Source: Sphaeroforma arctica JP610 (lineage: Eukaryota; Opisthokonta; Ichthyosporea; Ichthyophonida). Taken from it: 64,000 nucleotides of DNA. The position numbers and the translations under genes are program-made. The notes under the pieces are model-generated. The model worked only from the letters and a program-made list of their open reading frames with translations, was not told the origin of the DNA and ran no database searches. Every line of letters begins with the position of its first letter. Positions within the stretch are counted from its first letter, which is position 1. This document shows positions 49,291-62,653 of the stretch, piece after piece. The stretch covers positions 123,500-187,499 of the forward strand of contig NW_014040507.1 of the NCBI RefSeq assembly GCF_001186125.1. Reading direction: 5' to 3'.

Positions 49291-51120
49291 TCAAAAAATC
49301 GACAATATACATACCAGATGAGTCTTCTTCAGTATGTATAACGCGATTCTTCGGTGTAATGATGGCAAGATATTTTCTGAAAATACAAAGAGATACCCAT
49401 GTTCTGTCATCAATCGTACGCTGCGTAATGGAATCGTGAATGTCTCATCCAGCAGGGCTGTTCCGAGATCGAAGAATTCGGCAGAGCAAGTCGGTGTAAT
49501 ACAGTTCCCATCAGCAACTTTCACTGAATATGTATTGTTGGCGGTTGTCGGTAAATTGAGCGCGCCTGTCTTTTCTGAATATGGCAATATATGCTTGGTC
49601 GCACATGAATCGACGGCGAGTCAATATCCTCCTGGACCTCTCAATTGGGGCAGTCTTGGGTTAAATTCTGTGTCTACCTGGTTGGCATGAGCGTTCACCA
49701 TAAAAGCATTAGCCGGTTGTTGAGACATTGTATGTGTGCTGCTTGGTTTTTGTATATGCGCGTATTCCGACTGTATCCAATTGGCATATTGTTGTTGTTG
49801 TGCTGCGGCATCTTTCTGGTCAAATTCAGCTTGCAGTCTTATGAGCAAACTGTTGGGATTAGCAAGTGAGATTAGCAAGTGCAGAATTAGCGTGTTGTTG
49901 TCGGTTTCTAAATCCATAATTTTTGTATCCTCGTCCTCAATTCACAAATCGTCTGCTGAATCCTCCGCGTTGGTGTTGGTCGAGCGACCAATATGACTAG
50001 GTCCTCGAGCTGTTACTATTAGAATCGCGGCCATGTCCTGAATTTTGGAAATTGCCTCGTCCAACAAATCTTCCTTAACTCTGGTAGCCTACTCGGCCTG
50101 TAAATCTCCCTCGGCCTCTTGGATTGAAGTTTTAAATGAATTGTGGCAATCGACAATTTCGTGCGATGTGTCCGTAATTTTTGCACTTGTGACATTTAAC
50201 GTTAGTAGTGGCAGCAAAAGCGGCATCCAAAGGCGATGTTGCATTGGTATTCAGAATCCGGGCTTCAATTTTCAATGCAGTCTGTTGTACATATGCTATG
50301 GCAGCTCCGTAGCTTAGTACCATAGCACTGTCGGTAGGAGGTGAGTTACTATAGAAATGTAATTTGTATGTAGAGCACAGGTTAAAATGTGGTCTTCTCG
50401 GTGTCGTTAAGTACGATATTCATATTGAAGGCGTCAACAAATTTCGTGTTCAATCTTAGAATAAACTTATCCATGTTCTCGTTGTCTTGTTGTCGTACTT
50501 AACCATCGTATCTTGCCTCCTTCTCCGACGTGACCATAATTTTGGTATAGCATAGTGAACATCTCTTTCGGAGTCATAGTTGCACTCAGAGTAGCCATTA
50601 TGTCTGGCGATACAGATTTGATTATGTAGTGTTGACCCTCTCCAATTTCTTCGTCTTTCCAGGCTCGTTCATAATTGGTGTTGGTGGCGGGCTTCATTGC
50701 GTGGTGTATTATATCACATATATCGTCGGCTCGTAAAATGACAGTGAGTTCCATAAGCCACATCTTGAAATTACTATGGCCTTTGAGTTTGTTTTCCGAC
50801 TTCCACTTGGTGTTCGTCATGTTGAAAAAATCGAGTAGAGTAGCGGACCTGATAAGTTGTTAGACTGCCAATTGTAAGAGCTTAGAATAAGTACTTTATT
50901 GTGGTGCCTGCTCAAGGCATTTATACTGAGAATTATTTCTGTCATGACTAATTCATGAACAGGGGAAAAACCCTTATTTAGGAAAAACCCATTTACATTT
51001 TTATGTTGTAGTTTATGTTGTCCAATACAAGCTTCGTATGGTTTTACTACGCTTATATTGGACCTTCATTGGTGACCCGGTAATCATAATAAGAAAAAGA
51101 AAGATTAAATTTTTTTTTAA
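49290..51120 (-). mobile_element. Second Ty1/copia-type element on the minus strand, fossil
   Basis: Read on the minus strand: a probable 5' LTR at about 51120-50865 with TATAAATG and AATAAA; the motif AACTTATCAGGTCCG (50858-50844) directly after it; a copia Gag (50820-50467, KLKGHSNFKMWLMELT); a zinc knuckle (CHKCKNYGHIARNC, about 50200); and a protease-like part (DSCATKHI, about 49600). Only the Gag-protease end was seen. The element is broken, by about four breaks. The shared post-LTR motif suggests it belongs near the element at 44.6-47.8 kb, but the Gag proteins differ, so the two are not recent copies of one another. Confidence 0.75.
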
Positions 51121-53590
51121 ATTTAATTAATCTAATAAAAGATATCGAAAAAACATACAAGATGAGCGGAAACATCTTATCTGCTCTAATACACGAGCAA
51201 AAGACAATCACACCCCTCGTAGTGCCTATAATAACCCCGGTTCCAATTTCATCACGAGACGAAACAAGGGAAAGGTTATTCCGCAGGCCGGTTCCGGTCC
51301 TTGTGGACCCAATCAGAATAGAAATATTCAGTTCCGTCTCCCCGCGGAATGGACCGATATGAATGACATTTTTTCTTATTCACCTTCAAGACTTCGGGAA
51401 CCGACCCGGGATTGTCCGCATCGCAAAGTAGCGCAACCCTTTCTCCCGTTTGAGAACTACCGTTGGTGGAACCGTAATGGAAGATATTCAGGGTATCAAT
51501 GTATTTAAGACACTCCCGAATTTGTTGCCAGCCCCTACGGACGAGTGAATGGTAAGGGAACAACCACTGCGGCCGATACCGCGGCCGGTGTTCAATACTT
51601 TTGGAGACCAAATATTTCGGGTGTTCTTTCGAATGACCTCATTCTTCTCCTGCCTTATATGCCCGAGGTGATGATTGAACTGTACCTGGATGACGCATAT
51701 GGCTTAACACTGACACGGTTGAATTTTCCGCCGATTTTGTCAATGCTTTCGAGGGTAGTCTTACCGAACGACCTCTACACTACTATTACACTTCCGCTTC
51801 TCAATTCACCCATAACATTCAGGGTGACGCGGATACCGCCATTGGTTCATTGTGAATCGATACAAAAGGTATCTTCGGAGTGCTTAAAAATAACACTCAT
51901 ATTTCCGATATCACAAAGAACAGTTTCAAGTTTATTCACGGAGGAACATCGCAGTGTCAAATGTCTCTCGTTTCCGTCGTGTTCCACAGGAACCCATCCG
52001 GAACACCAGAAATAGAGGTGCCGGTGGATACAAACAGGGAGAGTATCTGGCATATTTCCCGCATGTTCTGGCAAATGTCAGACAGAAAAATGGCGGTATG
52101 AATATCGCCGGAGTGATTGGCTCCCGCCGATGATGAGGCTTCCGTCTCTTCGATTTGGGCCATTGGTGTTGATATGACTGTTGATAACAGCAAGTTGGGA
52201 GGTTTGGATAGAACAGTCACATTTGGTTTTCCTCTTCTATTGACGACAATGGGGACCACTCTGAGTCATTTAACCGCTTTCGTACAATACGGTAATATTT
52301 TAACCATTAACCCCAACCGGTCTACTTTGATTACATTCTAAATGAAATCAATAATGAAATCAAATTTCTAATTCCTTTTTCCAAATATAAAAATTAGAAA
52401 ATTCAAATTAATATTACGCTTGATATGCGTGATTAACAAGTAATGTTCCACCATGTAAGTCATTATCACTAAACTTGGTCTCAATTTTAAATGTGATCAT
52501 CGGTCCCGCGACAGTGAATGAAATTGGGTTCCCGTTTTCTTGAACAATTCTAAGATTAAACTGTTGAAGCTCTGTGTTATCATAGAGGGGGTGGAGAAAT
52601 ACCCGCATCGGTCGTTTCATTGTAAATTTGAACACCAGCCCCCAGAACCGGAAAGGTCTCTATTACCCCATTATCATATGTTGCCGGGGCTACATCCGTA
52701 TCCATCAACGGTATATTATTTGACGACAAAACACAAAACTTTGCTAACGATAATATATCCGCGGCATCGAATAATATATTTCCAAGTCGATTAGTTGTCT
52801 CACCTGTGGTCGGGGCTTTTACTCGGGCCGGTAAATCGACCGTAATGTTGAATGATGTTCCTGGGGGTGTAAAAGGCATTTGCAAAATTATTTGAACTAT
52901 TCGTATTAATATTCAGGTCTTGGTTGAAAATGATGTCTCTATTTTAAAGGCTTAATTCTTTGTGCCATTCTTTTCTTTCTTTCGTTTTCTTTGTTTAATC
53001 AGATTTTATTAATTAAATTAAATCATTTAATCTTCTTCATCGGACAATTCACTTCTATCATCTATCGCTTCTATATCGACCTCTTCAGATTTCTTGAATA
53101 ACCGTTTTTTAACCATATTAATAAATAAAAATGAAAAGGGTTGTTTAAAGATATCTAAAATTACTCTCTCATAAGTTTTTGGGTTGTTAAATATGGAAGT
53201 ATATTCTATCAATGCGTTGATTTCGCGCCTGTTTCTTATATTAAAGAACAAGACATAACCCAGATTGGTCCTGAATGCCAATGGATATTCTCGAAATTTT
53301 TTGAGATACCACTATATAACTTATAATAAAGTAACTTTTATTGTAGCAGAGTCGAGCATTATCGTCATTTCTCTTTTTAATATTTTTAATCAAATCGTCG
53401 ATAACAATAAGAGTACTGTAAATAAAACCTTTTGATAACCCGGCCTGATATTCTACATTGATATCGTCCATATCTTGATCCAATGTCGAAAGGTCAGTTT
53501 TGAATCTACTTTGGGCTATAAAATCCGTATTATAAACATTGTTAATCTAGTCCAAAAGAACTGTCGTCTTACCGGAATTGGAAGCTATAC
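51120..53590. mobile_element. Virus-like element fragment with packaging-ATPase-like part, fossil
   Basis: Two convergent sets of frames. Plus strand 51162-52341: pieces of a protein with many beta-type segments, possibly capsid. Minus strand 52885-52414: another beta-rich protein. Minus strand from about 53560 to 53027: pieces resembling an A32/FtsK-type packaging ATPase (STLIVIDDLIKNIKKRN, AFRTNLGYVLFFNIRNRREI) with an acidic end. AT-rich base use differs from the flanking retroelements. A Polinton-, adintovirus- or virophage-like origin is likely; no polymerase or integrase was seen, so the family is not settled. Broken, by roughly six breaks. Confidence 0.5.
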
Positions 53591-54135
53591 ACGTGTGAGT
53601 CTGTGGGGTGTGTGTATACGTGTGCGTCTGTGGTGTGTGTGTATACGTGTGAGTCTATGGTGTGTGTGTGTGTATACGTGTGAGTCTATGGTGTGTGTGT
53701 GTGTATACGTGTGAGTCTATGGTGTGTGTGTGTGTGTTGTGTGTGCCTGTGAGGTGTATGAGTGTATCTGTCTGTGTCTGGGACGGAGTCTGTGTCTCTG
53801 TTTGTCTGAGATGATTCTGTGTTTCTGTGTGTGTGGTGTGTGTTGGTGTGTGTAGGTGGTGTGTGTGTATGTGTGTATAGTATATAGTATATATATATAT
53901 GTTTGTGCGTGTGCGTGTGTGCGTGTATGTTTATGTGTGTATGGAAGTGTGTATGTGTGTATGGAAGTGTGTGTGTGTGTACGTGTACGTGTGTGTGTGT
54001 ATGTGTGCCTCTATTTGAGTGTGTGTGTGATTCCCCATTTAGACGAAGTGCGTACGTCTTTCTATATAGATACATACACATGTATGTGTTTATGTGTGTA
54101 CACGTTTGTATATATTTGTTTGTTTACGTCTGCAT
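53590..54135. repeat. GT-rich minisatellite and microsatellite
   Basis: First four or so copies of a 31-36 base unit around ATACGTGTGAGTCTATGG, then long TG runs with TA blocks. Frames across it are repeat translations. Confidence 0.95.
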
Positions 54136-54137
54136 GT

Positions 54138-55470
54138 CTAATTTTGTTTCATTTTCATTTTGTGCATGGATTTGTGTGCGTATGGATCTTCGTATGTCAA
54201 CTCGAGCTGTTTCACACCCACTTTCTTGGCTCGATACGGCGATTTTGAGCCTCGGATGGGTTTGCCCACAAGCTTCTTCCCACTAGAAATTAATCGAGGT
54301 GCCGGAGGTTGGCGGTGCTGAGCCCATCTTGGGGTCGCTGACAGGCAACTGACCACCGAAAAGCGGCTTTGGAGCGGATATATCAGTAAATTTGTAACTG
54401 CAAAATCTCGTGCGAGTATCATCAATCATGCTTGTTTGGATTCCGTTCGATTGAATTGCCGCTACCCCAGCTTCTAGAGCATCTATCCAAGATCCGATGG
54501 TATTGTTGAAAGATGTCATGTCACCAAAAACGTTGTAGGGTTTAGGTTTGGATAAATAACCGTATACTTCTATGCCTCTACTTGTTGGAGTTCCGTCAGC
54601 CAAGAAAAGGGGATCATTCCATCTCGGCTACTCCCAGTAACTGCAAAATCTCGTGCGAGTATCATCAATCATGCTTGTTTGGATTCCGTTCGGTTGAATT
54701 GCCGCTACCCCAGCTTCTAGAGCATCTATCCAAGATCCGATGGTGTTGTTGAAAGATGTCATGGCACCAAAACCGTTGTGGGGTTTGGGTTTGGATAAGT
54801 AACCGTATACTTCTATGCCTCTACTTGTTGGGGTTCCGTCAGCCAATAATTGGGGATCATTCGATCTCGGATACTCCCGCTTCAGTGAGTCAAAACTGGA
54901 GCTCGGTACTGGTGGGTTGTAAGATAGAAAAGCTCGGCTAGCGCATCGGGAAACTGCCAGATTGTGAATCTGGCTTTCTGAAACCGCACGCAGGCTCGGA
55001 CCGTATGGCGTAAGCGATGATACCATACGGAATCACGGTTTGGCCGATCACAATACACTCCATTTGCCGTTTCAGCAACCAAGAAATGACCTTACGGGGA
55101 TCGGTGGGGAACTCCGCGGTGTTGTATTTGTGAACCTTTGTTAGTGCATTAGAAATCTCGACCCTGTGGCAGTCGACTTTTGCGTCCAAAAGTAAATCTA
55201 ACTCTTTCTGTTTTCTAGCAACTCCATCCTCTATCTCCTGTAGGCCATTTTTCTGCCCCTCGGCACTTCTTTTGGCCAGTTCAAGGGCCTTTTCGTCCCA
55301 CTTCTCAATATTTTTCTGTATGTCGGTATCAGTAGGCAGCGTTTTCTACAGTTTGGCTGGTGCGTCCGGGTCAAAGTATTGCAGCATGGTCTCCTTGAAT
55401 TCAGAGTAGGACAATTCACCGGTGTAGATCTTCTCGGGACTGGTGCGCTGGTGGCGCTTTATTATATATT
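54138..55470 (-). other. Unrecognised coding-like sequence with an internal duplication
   Basis: Minus-strand frames (55026-54628, 54603-54283 and neighbours) share a block of about 70 residues starting LADGTPTSRGIEVYGYLSKP and ending MIDDTRTRFCSY. At DNA level the block is at about 54410-54600 and 54645-54840, offset by about 235 bases, over 95 percent alike. The upstream part (about 55440-55100) is charged and helical. I recognise no family. Its place between virus-like and gypsy sequence suggests it belongs to a mobile element. It is broken in a few places. Confidence 0.5.
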
Positions 55471-55499
55471 TTTCCCATATGAATACAACAAACAAACAA

Positions 55500-57180
55500 A
55501 GAAAACATAGAATGCAATAGCAAAAGTAAGATGGCGCGACATGACGACATCTTTCAGAATCTACCCGCGGAAGAAGAGGATAGCGGGTACACGAGTAGCG
55601 ATGCTAGTGCCACGATGCCATCTCTGGTGTCGAATAGTGGCAGCGAAGCAGATGAGACGTCGAGACCGAATGATCAGCAAGTCCGATGGGATCAGCAAAG
55701 GGAATCTGAGGTGGACATTAGACGGTTCAGACTCAATAGAATCAGCATGGCTCGACAGCTCGAACGGTTTAGGCTTCCCAGATAGGTATCTAACTTTACT
55801 TGGACTTCAAGAAAAGATGCAGGAAATGACACCACGACCGAATCCAAGGAGCAACCTTCACAGGAGAAGACATCAGAAATACAAGAACGACATGAACAGG
55901 ACCGGAAGGGCCAAATGGCCAAGACGAGGGACCAACCAGACGATCAGTTAAGTAGAAACGATTATGAAAAATAGTTTTGTGATTGTATGTTGTAAGGACA
56001 AATAGAGTGGGTAGTATTGTACGCTAGATATCGAGTTAGAACCCCGGTCGGGAATTAATTTTAGACAAAGGATGTTCATTAGGATTCGCGTCAGAGAAAT
56101 GGAAGCAGTATATACGCCTAGTAAGAATTAAGGGGTAGGGTAGTGTGTATAGAAGAAGTCTGGTTTTAGAAATAGGATTGTTGCTCCAACGGTAAAGTGG
56201 GGCAAGGAGATATAATATTACAAGAAATGCGACCTGACTCTAGTAAAAGACAAAGGAAAGGGATAAATAGTTAGCAATGTCCCAAATCGGAGGTACCAAA
56301 GAGGGACTAAATCATGGTTAAAGAGAGAGTTAAGGACGCATAGCATAGACAGCGTATACAATTATCAATGAATACTATAATATCCAAAGACCAGTGCGTC
56401 ACCAACGTGTTGACAACGTGTTGAAGCAACGTGTTGAAGCAACGTGTTGAAGATCGAAGGGTGCAACAAGTGATGTGCGCACTAAATGGCATCCATGTGC
56501 ACCGAACGAAGGGGATAGCAGTAGAGTTGTAGGAAGATAAGGACTATCAGCATGGTTAGAGTATCACTGTTCACCAAAGAACCATTTTAGAAGTTTCAGA
56601 ACGTAGACAGGAAATAGTACTTGGTAGAATAAGTGGGGACTAGGTTAGAATTTTCACAATACGCAGTTAGAAGCAACAGAGGTACTAGGAATTTCTTATC
56701 TAGGCAGGACGTAGTGATAGACATGTTCGAGGGAAAGCGCCAAGCAAGTTTAGCAGTGTACAGAGGGGTACGAATAGCACCACATCAGGCAGATACACAT
56801 CGACAACCACATCGGTACATGCAGATACCAGGTAGAGTAATGTTAGCGAAGAAAGGGGAGTAAGGAGAGAGCTTAGGAGCTCGCTAAGGAGCAAAGGTAG
56901 GTCACCGAAGGTGGGTGTGCCTCCACCAGGGAGTAGGAGTAGCACATGAGGAGTGTAGGGCGCACCCGGACGAGTGTTTTCGACAGAGCGCATGCGCCAC
57001 CACAGTTTGATGAAGGATGAGCAGGACTTACGAGCCAAATACCACTCTGAAAGAAAACGAAGTAGTAGAGCACGGAACAAACCATTCCGGGCAGACAGTG
57101 TCGAGACTTGTTGAGATGGGGGACGAACTCTAGGACGGAATAAGTATTTATACCTTACCTATTTCGAGTACGTCTACATA
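55500..57180 (+). other. Leader region before the gypsy element, possibly including its LTR
   Basis: A plus-strand frame from 55531 is acidic, with SGYTSSDASATMPSLVSNSGSE; it is not recognised. The rest is non-coding in appearance. It contains three tandem copies of CAACGTGTTGAAG at about 56400-56450. No LTR boundary could be set because no second copy of the region lies in the window. Confidence 0.4.
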
Positions 57181-60100
57181 CATTTCCAAACATCCACTGA
57201 TCTATACCACGTACTATTATGTCCAACCCACGTCAAAGCCGTCGGCAGCAATATCTTACCCCTGAACGTCGGGAGGAAGACGACATAGACCGACGAGGAA
57301 CTAAGCGCCGCCAGTCTATCACGGACTATACCAACCAACGAGCTGAGAAAGAGCGGGCGGAGCCACAGGATGCACAAGGAGAGGTACATTACCAAGCAGT
57401 TGCTACCGACAGGCAGGCAACCATGTCACCAAAGGGTGATTATCGGCTTATCGAGGGAAGACGTCGTAATTGACGGCGAGACCAAGGGAGATCCCGACCT
57501 GCGTGCGGACCAGGAGCAGACCATTACTGGTGAATATGTAGCTAGGAATAGTCTGCCTCCCCGTTCGTCTTCGGGTACTTCTGGAGCCTCATCTTCCGGT
57601 AATGAGTAACAACGCCTACCACCTAATAAGCGCAGACGTCACCGCCGTCGTTCCAACAACAAGGGCACGGTGCGGGGCCAGCTACACAGAAACTAACCGA
57701 GCTTATGGCGCAACAATAGTCGCTCTTGGAGAAGTACGAGCAAAGGTTGCAGCGCACATCTTCAGAGCGACCTACGACATTGTTGTCCGCTACCGAATCG
57801 TCGTCTAGCTCACACCAACGGGTGCACACGGCACGAGGTAGAGAAGACAATCCCACGTTTTGTATCCAAGGCCGTTCACAAAAGTACCATGGACTCGGGT
57901 ATGAGTTACCTGGGTCGGAAGGTCAACTAACCGAGGAGAAAGATACCTTGTCCTCTTTTGAGGAGGCTCCATCATTCCAAGAATTCGCACGTGAGCAGGT
58001 TGTTGGTCAAGCAGAACCCACATGGGAATAATGCGCTGAAGAATAAGCAAGACCAGTTGAGTATGAATTATCGCCAACAACAGCAACGACAGTCGTTCGA
58101 GAAGGAAGCAGCCAGTGAGTATGTATAGACTTCTAAGCGTTCAGGGACGGCGACGCCTACACCTCCACCCAAACCGGCGAGTATCGAGAAAAGTCGAGAA
58201 AAGTCGACAGGTGCTGCATGCACGTATACTTCACCTGAGCGACGAGTTATGCCAAGCAATAGAGAATAATAACACGGCTCGAGCTGAAGCTTTTAGGGGA
58301 GCAATCGAAACGCTTCGGGTTACGCCAGAGTCCCGTCCAGTAGAAAAACGTCCGGTACCATCACCACACCACGTACATGGCACTGGCCCTCGAATAGATA
58401 CCACCTCCTGACATCATGGAACGGGATATGAGAGGGGCTCTCCTTGAGGTTTTCAAGAACGCGCAAATCGCAGGGTTGGATGAGAGTTGGAGCCTTACAT
58501 GGTTTCATAAGGTATTATCTTACTTTAAGGCTGAGAAGTCAACATTGTATTACATTCGCGACAGCTCTGAACGATTGAAGATGTGGACGCCACAACTACA
58601 AATCGAAGAGATCTGCTCGCATGAGACGCAAGCCACTGTCGATCCGTAAGCTAGCCAAGGGCCATAGTCGAAACATGCACACCTATCATGGAACAAATGA
58701 TATAGCTCATGGAGAACCATAGGAAGGCACGTGAACGGTGTCAGACGGATGCAGACTTCCAACAGAATTTTAAACCACTGCATTGTACAACTGTTAGAAG
58801 AAGCTCTCAATGACCGAACGTATGAACGTGGTCTAAAATTGCATCCCAAGTGGTAATTGAGGAAGACGCACGAGCTTCTACAGCTGTTGAGCCCCTATAT
58901 TCAGGACGCACAGCAGCGTACCACGGCGCGACTCCAGAACCGTAATAATCGCGAGGGTCTACCGAGTAACGGGGCTGGTGACTATACCAATCGCCGCCTT
59001 AACCCGCAGACGGTTCGACGACAATCGCAGAACTGGTCACTTGAGAGTTGATGAATTTACCTGCAGGTATAGGCATCATAGTAGGACAAGATATGTTGAA
59101 AGGTTTGGGTTTATACAAATGCGGTATCCAATCGACACTTGCACCGATAGACCCCACAGAACTGGATGAGCTCCTCGAACCCATACCATGCCGACAGGCA
59201 CTGAACACGACGGAACCTGCCGATGCATGCCAACGTCTGGCATAGGATTTAGAAGCGAGCGCGATGATTGCTGACAACGCGCGATGTCGTCTGGAAGGGA
59301 GTGAAGTTACTATTCCGGTCACCCGTGAACAGGCGATGCACATGCGCAGATCGACATGTAACTTTATGTCCGACCGTTGGCTACCCTATGTGGACGAACA
59401 AGTGAAGAAGTGGTTGGCGGATTTGGTGATCACGAAGCGGACGACACCGACAACCGTCAACCTCACTCTACTTGCGGTCCCGACGTTCGATGCGGAAGGA
59501 AACGTGTAGAAGGTGAGGGTGTGTTTAGACATGCGCGCCGGTAACGCGCTTATCCTTGGTGACCAGTTTTTGATTCCAAAGGTCAACGAACTTATCTCTC
59601 GCCTCAAGAGTAAGAAGTACTATACTACGCTGGACATCTCTGCGGCATACCACAGGCTGCCGATCCATCCAGATTCACAATACTTGCTTAGTTTTACACA
59701 CCGAGTGTTATCAGTACTCGCTTACATCGGCACCGTTCGGACTCCATGTGCTCACGCAACAGTTCCAGCGTACCTTGAGCACGATACTTGACGGCTCGAC
59801 ATCGTTATCGCTAGCGACGATTATGACGAACATATTAAGACGGTGCAGAAGGTGATCCAACGCTTGACGTACCACAGTTTTTAAGCTTAACCCCACCAAG
59901 TGCCACTTTGCTATTCCCGAAATGATGATCCTAGGGAAGAAGGTGTCTGCACAAGGCATAGGTATTGATTATGAGAAACAGGCCAAGCTTATCGACTGGC
60001 CTACCCCACTACGTTACAAGGATATAGCCTCCGCCTTAGGATTGGCTAATTACCTTCATGAGCATCTCCCCAACTTTGCGAACACGGTCGCACCTTTGCG

Positions 60101-62640
60101 CGAATTTTGCAAACTCAAACCGAAGGAATTGATCGGCGATCGTTGGGAGGAGCGACATGCACAGGCGTGGCAGGCGATGAAAGATGCAGTTGTTAATGCA
60201 GTAGCGTTGCACTTCCCGGTCCATGGTAATACCATTGAACTTGGAAACCGACGCTAGCGATTACGGTTTGGGGGAGCGTTATTCCAATGGGTCAACGGGA
60301 AGAAACACTATTTAATGTTCTTTAGCAAGACTCTGAACCATGCGCAACAGAACTACGCTACACCAATGAAGGAGTCACTAGCTTTGGTGTATGGGCTTAC
60401 ACATTTAAGGGAGCATTTGGATGGGTAACGGTTTGCAGTCTTCACGGACCACAAGACCCTTGTGTGTATGAATACACAGCTCAAGCTTAATCCGATACTC
60501 CAGAGATGGCACCATATTATCGCACCTTTCAACTTTACCATATCACATATACCAGGAGAGACGAGCGTACTTCCGGACATGTTGGGCAGGGTACCTTAAA
60601 TACTGTAAATACTGTACACGGATTGTTGGCAGTTATTCCCCAGTTACTTTGAACAAGCATAACAACAATTCGGGTTGAATAATATAGACGTATTTGCGGA
60701 CCCAACTAATGCTCAGCTCTCTAAAAACCTAAAACCCTCGATTTTGGACTAAAAACGAGGGGGAAGGTGCGTTTGCCCACGACTGGTCGACGGTCGACGG
60801 ATGGATGAACCCACCATGGGATAAGTAAGATACACAGAATGTTGCGCAAGATAAGGGCTGATGGTGCAAGGGCAACTGTATGTCTACCGTGGGTACCAAG
60901 GGCACCATGGGTTGACTTATTCAAGCAGTTATTGCTGTCCGAGCCAAACGCCACATACGTTCCTCAAGTATGCTAAATACGCCTGTGGCAAGACACCATG
61001 GGGAGGCACTGTGATTGCACGGGTGAGGCCTCCTAACGGGTTCAAACTGGACCCGCTGTTTTCATAGCGACTTGGGTATGCAGAACCAAAACACACGGCG
61101 TACGTGATGTGTTTAGATACGGCACGAGATATCTCGGTGGTGATGGCAGACGCAGAGGGTCAACCGGCGTTTGAGCGAGCGACACCAGAAGAACAACAGC
61201 GCCGTACACGACTCATGCAAGCTCACCACAAACAAGGACATCATGGAGTGGCCGACACAGTTCAACAACTCCAACATAACGGCCATGTATGGCCGGGCAC
61301 ACTCAAATTGGCAATGGAAGTCAAACGGCAGTGCGCTACATGTTTGGGGCAGGATACGCTACGTAAATGCTTTCCCCCGATGATTAGCATTGATGCGCGC
61401 TACCCGTGGGACCATATTCAAGTTGATTACATCCCGATGCCACTTGAGTCCAGAAGAAAGAACAAATACATACTTCACGTCCTGAACATCGCTACAGGCT
61501 ACTCAATCCTTCGAGCGACACCGGACAAGACGAAGGAGACGACAGCGCAGACACTAATACAAGTTTTTGGCGAGCATGGTTTCCGACGTATGATCTAGAC
61601 GGACATGGGGAATGAATTCACGAACAAGATAGTGGAGCTCCTGGTCCAAGAAGTGGGTATGCTACACAAGGTGTTATCGCCATATCGACGCCAAGTACTG
61701 GTGCTGCTGAACGACGTCATAAGGAGATTACACGTTCCATTCGACAATGCTGTGAGGCAGTTCCTCTATGATGGGAGGAACGCCTTCCGTTTACGATGCT
61801 CTATCGGAACCTTCGGATATCCCGACGTCATAAGAGCGCGCCGTTCAGTGTATATTTTGGCCGTCGTCACGTACCGTTTGCCGACTTAACTGATGAGTTA
61901 CCGAAAACTCAGCCGATGACGAACGACACCTGGGCCCAACGGTTAGACTAGTTGCAGGATACCATTCTGCCGACACTCCACCACATTACCAAGAAGTATA
62001 CGGGCAAACTCACGAGACATTTGATCGCCTGCACGCCCATGACTTGGTACACTTCCGATGAAGGTGATGTGGTAATGGTACGATCGGAGGGTAGAACGAC
62101 ATATATATATGTTAAGGCTAGGGTCGGACAACGCTATGAGTTGGCGAATAAAGACGGCTCTACCCCTCCAGAATTCAATGACAAACCGGGACGGGTGGGA
62201 CTCCTCCGGTTAGTGCATCGGCGTACAGGCCCACCACTTGACAATGAATTGAGGACAGAAGGAGGTGTTGAGTTTTGCCACATTATTACACACCGTACTA
62301 ATGATGATACAGGGAAATTGGAATACTTGGTGAGATGGCGCGAAGGCGACCCAAACAGCGGATGCTTTTGATGATGCCAACGATATCGCGGCCACGGACA
62401 CGCGTTACCTGCCTACCTTTGGCATGCATGTTGGACAAACACGTCTTGATCATCCACCTACACACCGTGTTGACCCCTCCCGCCCCCTGCCACCTGCTCA
62501 GGCCCTCCCTACTTGGGAGGCAATCGTTCGTGATATCCAGCGGGACGCTGATAATCAGGGGATGTTCCACCACCAGGCACTCATTGAAGTCTCCACATCC
62601 ATTAAAGCACAGGACACGCTCATATTAGTTTAGCACAAGG
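57180..62640 (+). mobile_element. Ty3/gypsy-type element with chromodomain-like tail, fossil
   Basis: Parts in order: Gag-like region (about 57219-58860); end of the protease region (about 59050-59240, GIIVGQDMLKGLGLY); reverse transcriptase (about 59280-60250, with VCLDMRAGN, YYTTLDISAAYHRLPI); RNase H (about 60290-60600, FFSKTLNHAQQNYAT, FTDHKTL, ISHIPGE); integrase (about 61180-61890, AHHKQGHHGV, CATCLGQ, IQVDYIPM); and a chromodomain-like tail (about 62270-62360, GKLEYLVRW). Reverse transcriptase before integrase is the gypsy order, and the tail suggests a chromovirus. The element is broken, by ten or more breaks; it looks older than the DIRS element. Confidence 0.88.
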
Positions 62641-62653
62641 CGCTTCCCGAGCT

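Noticed and set aside
53686-54286. Cys/Val-rich and His/Thr-rich frames
   Set aside because: Translations of GT/CA repeats.
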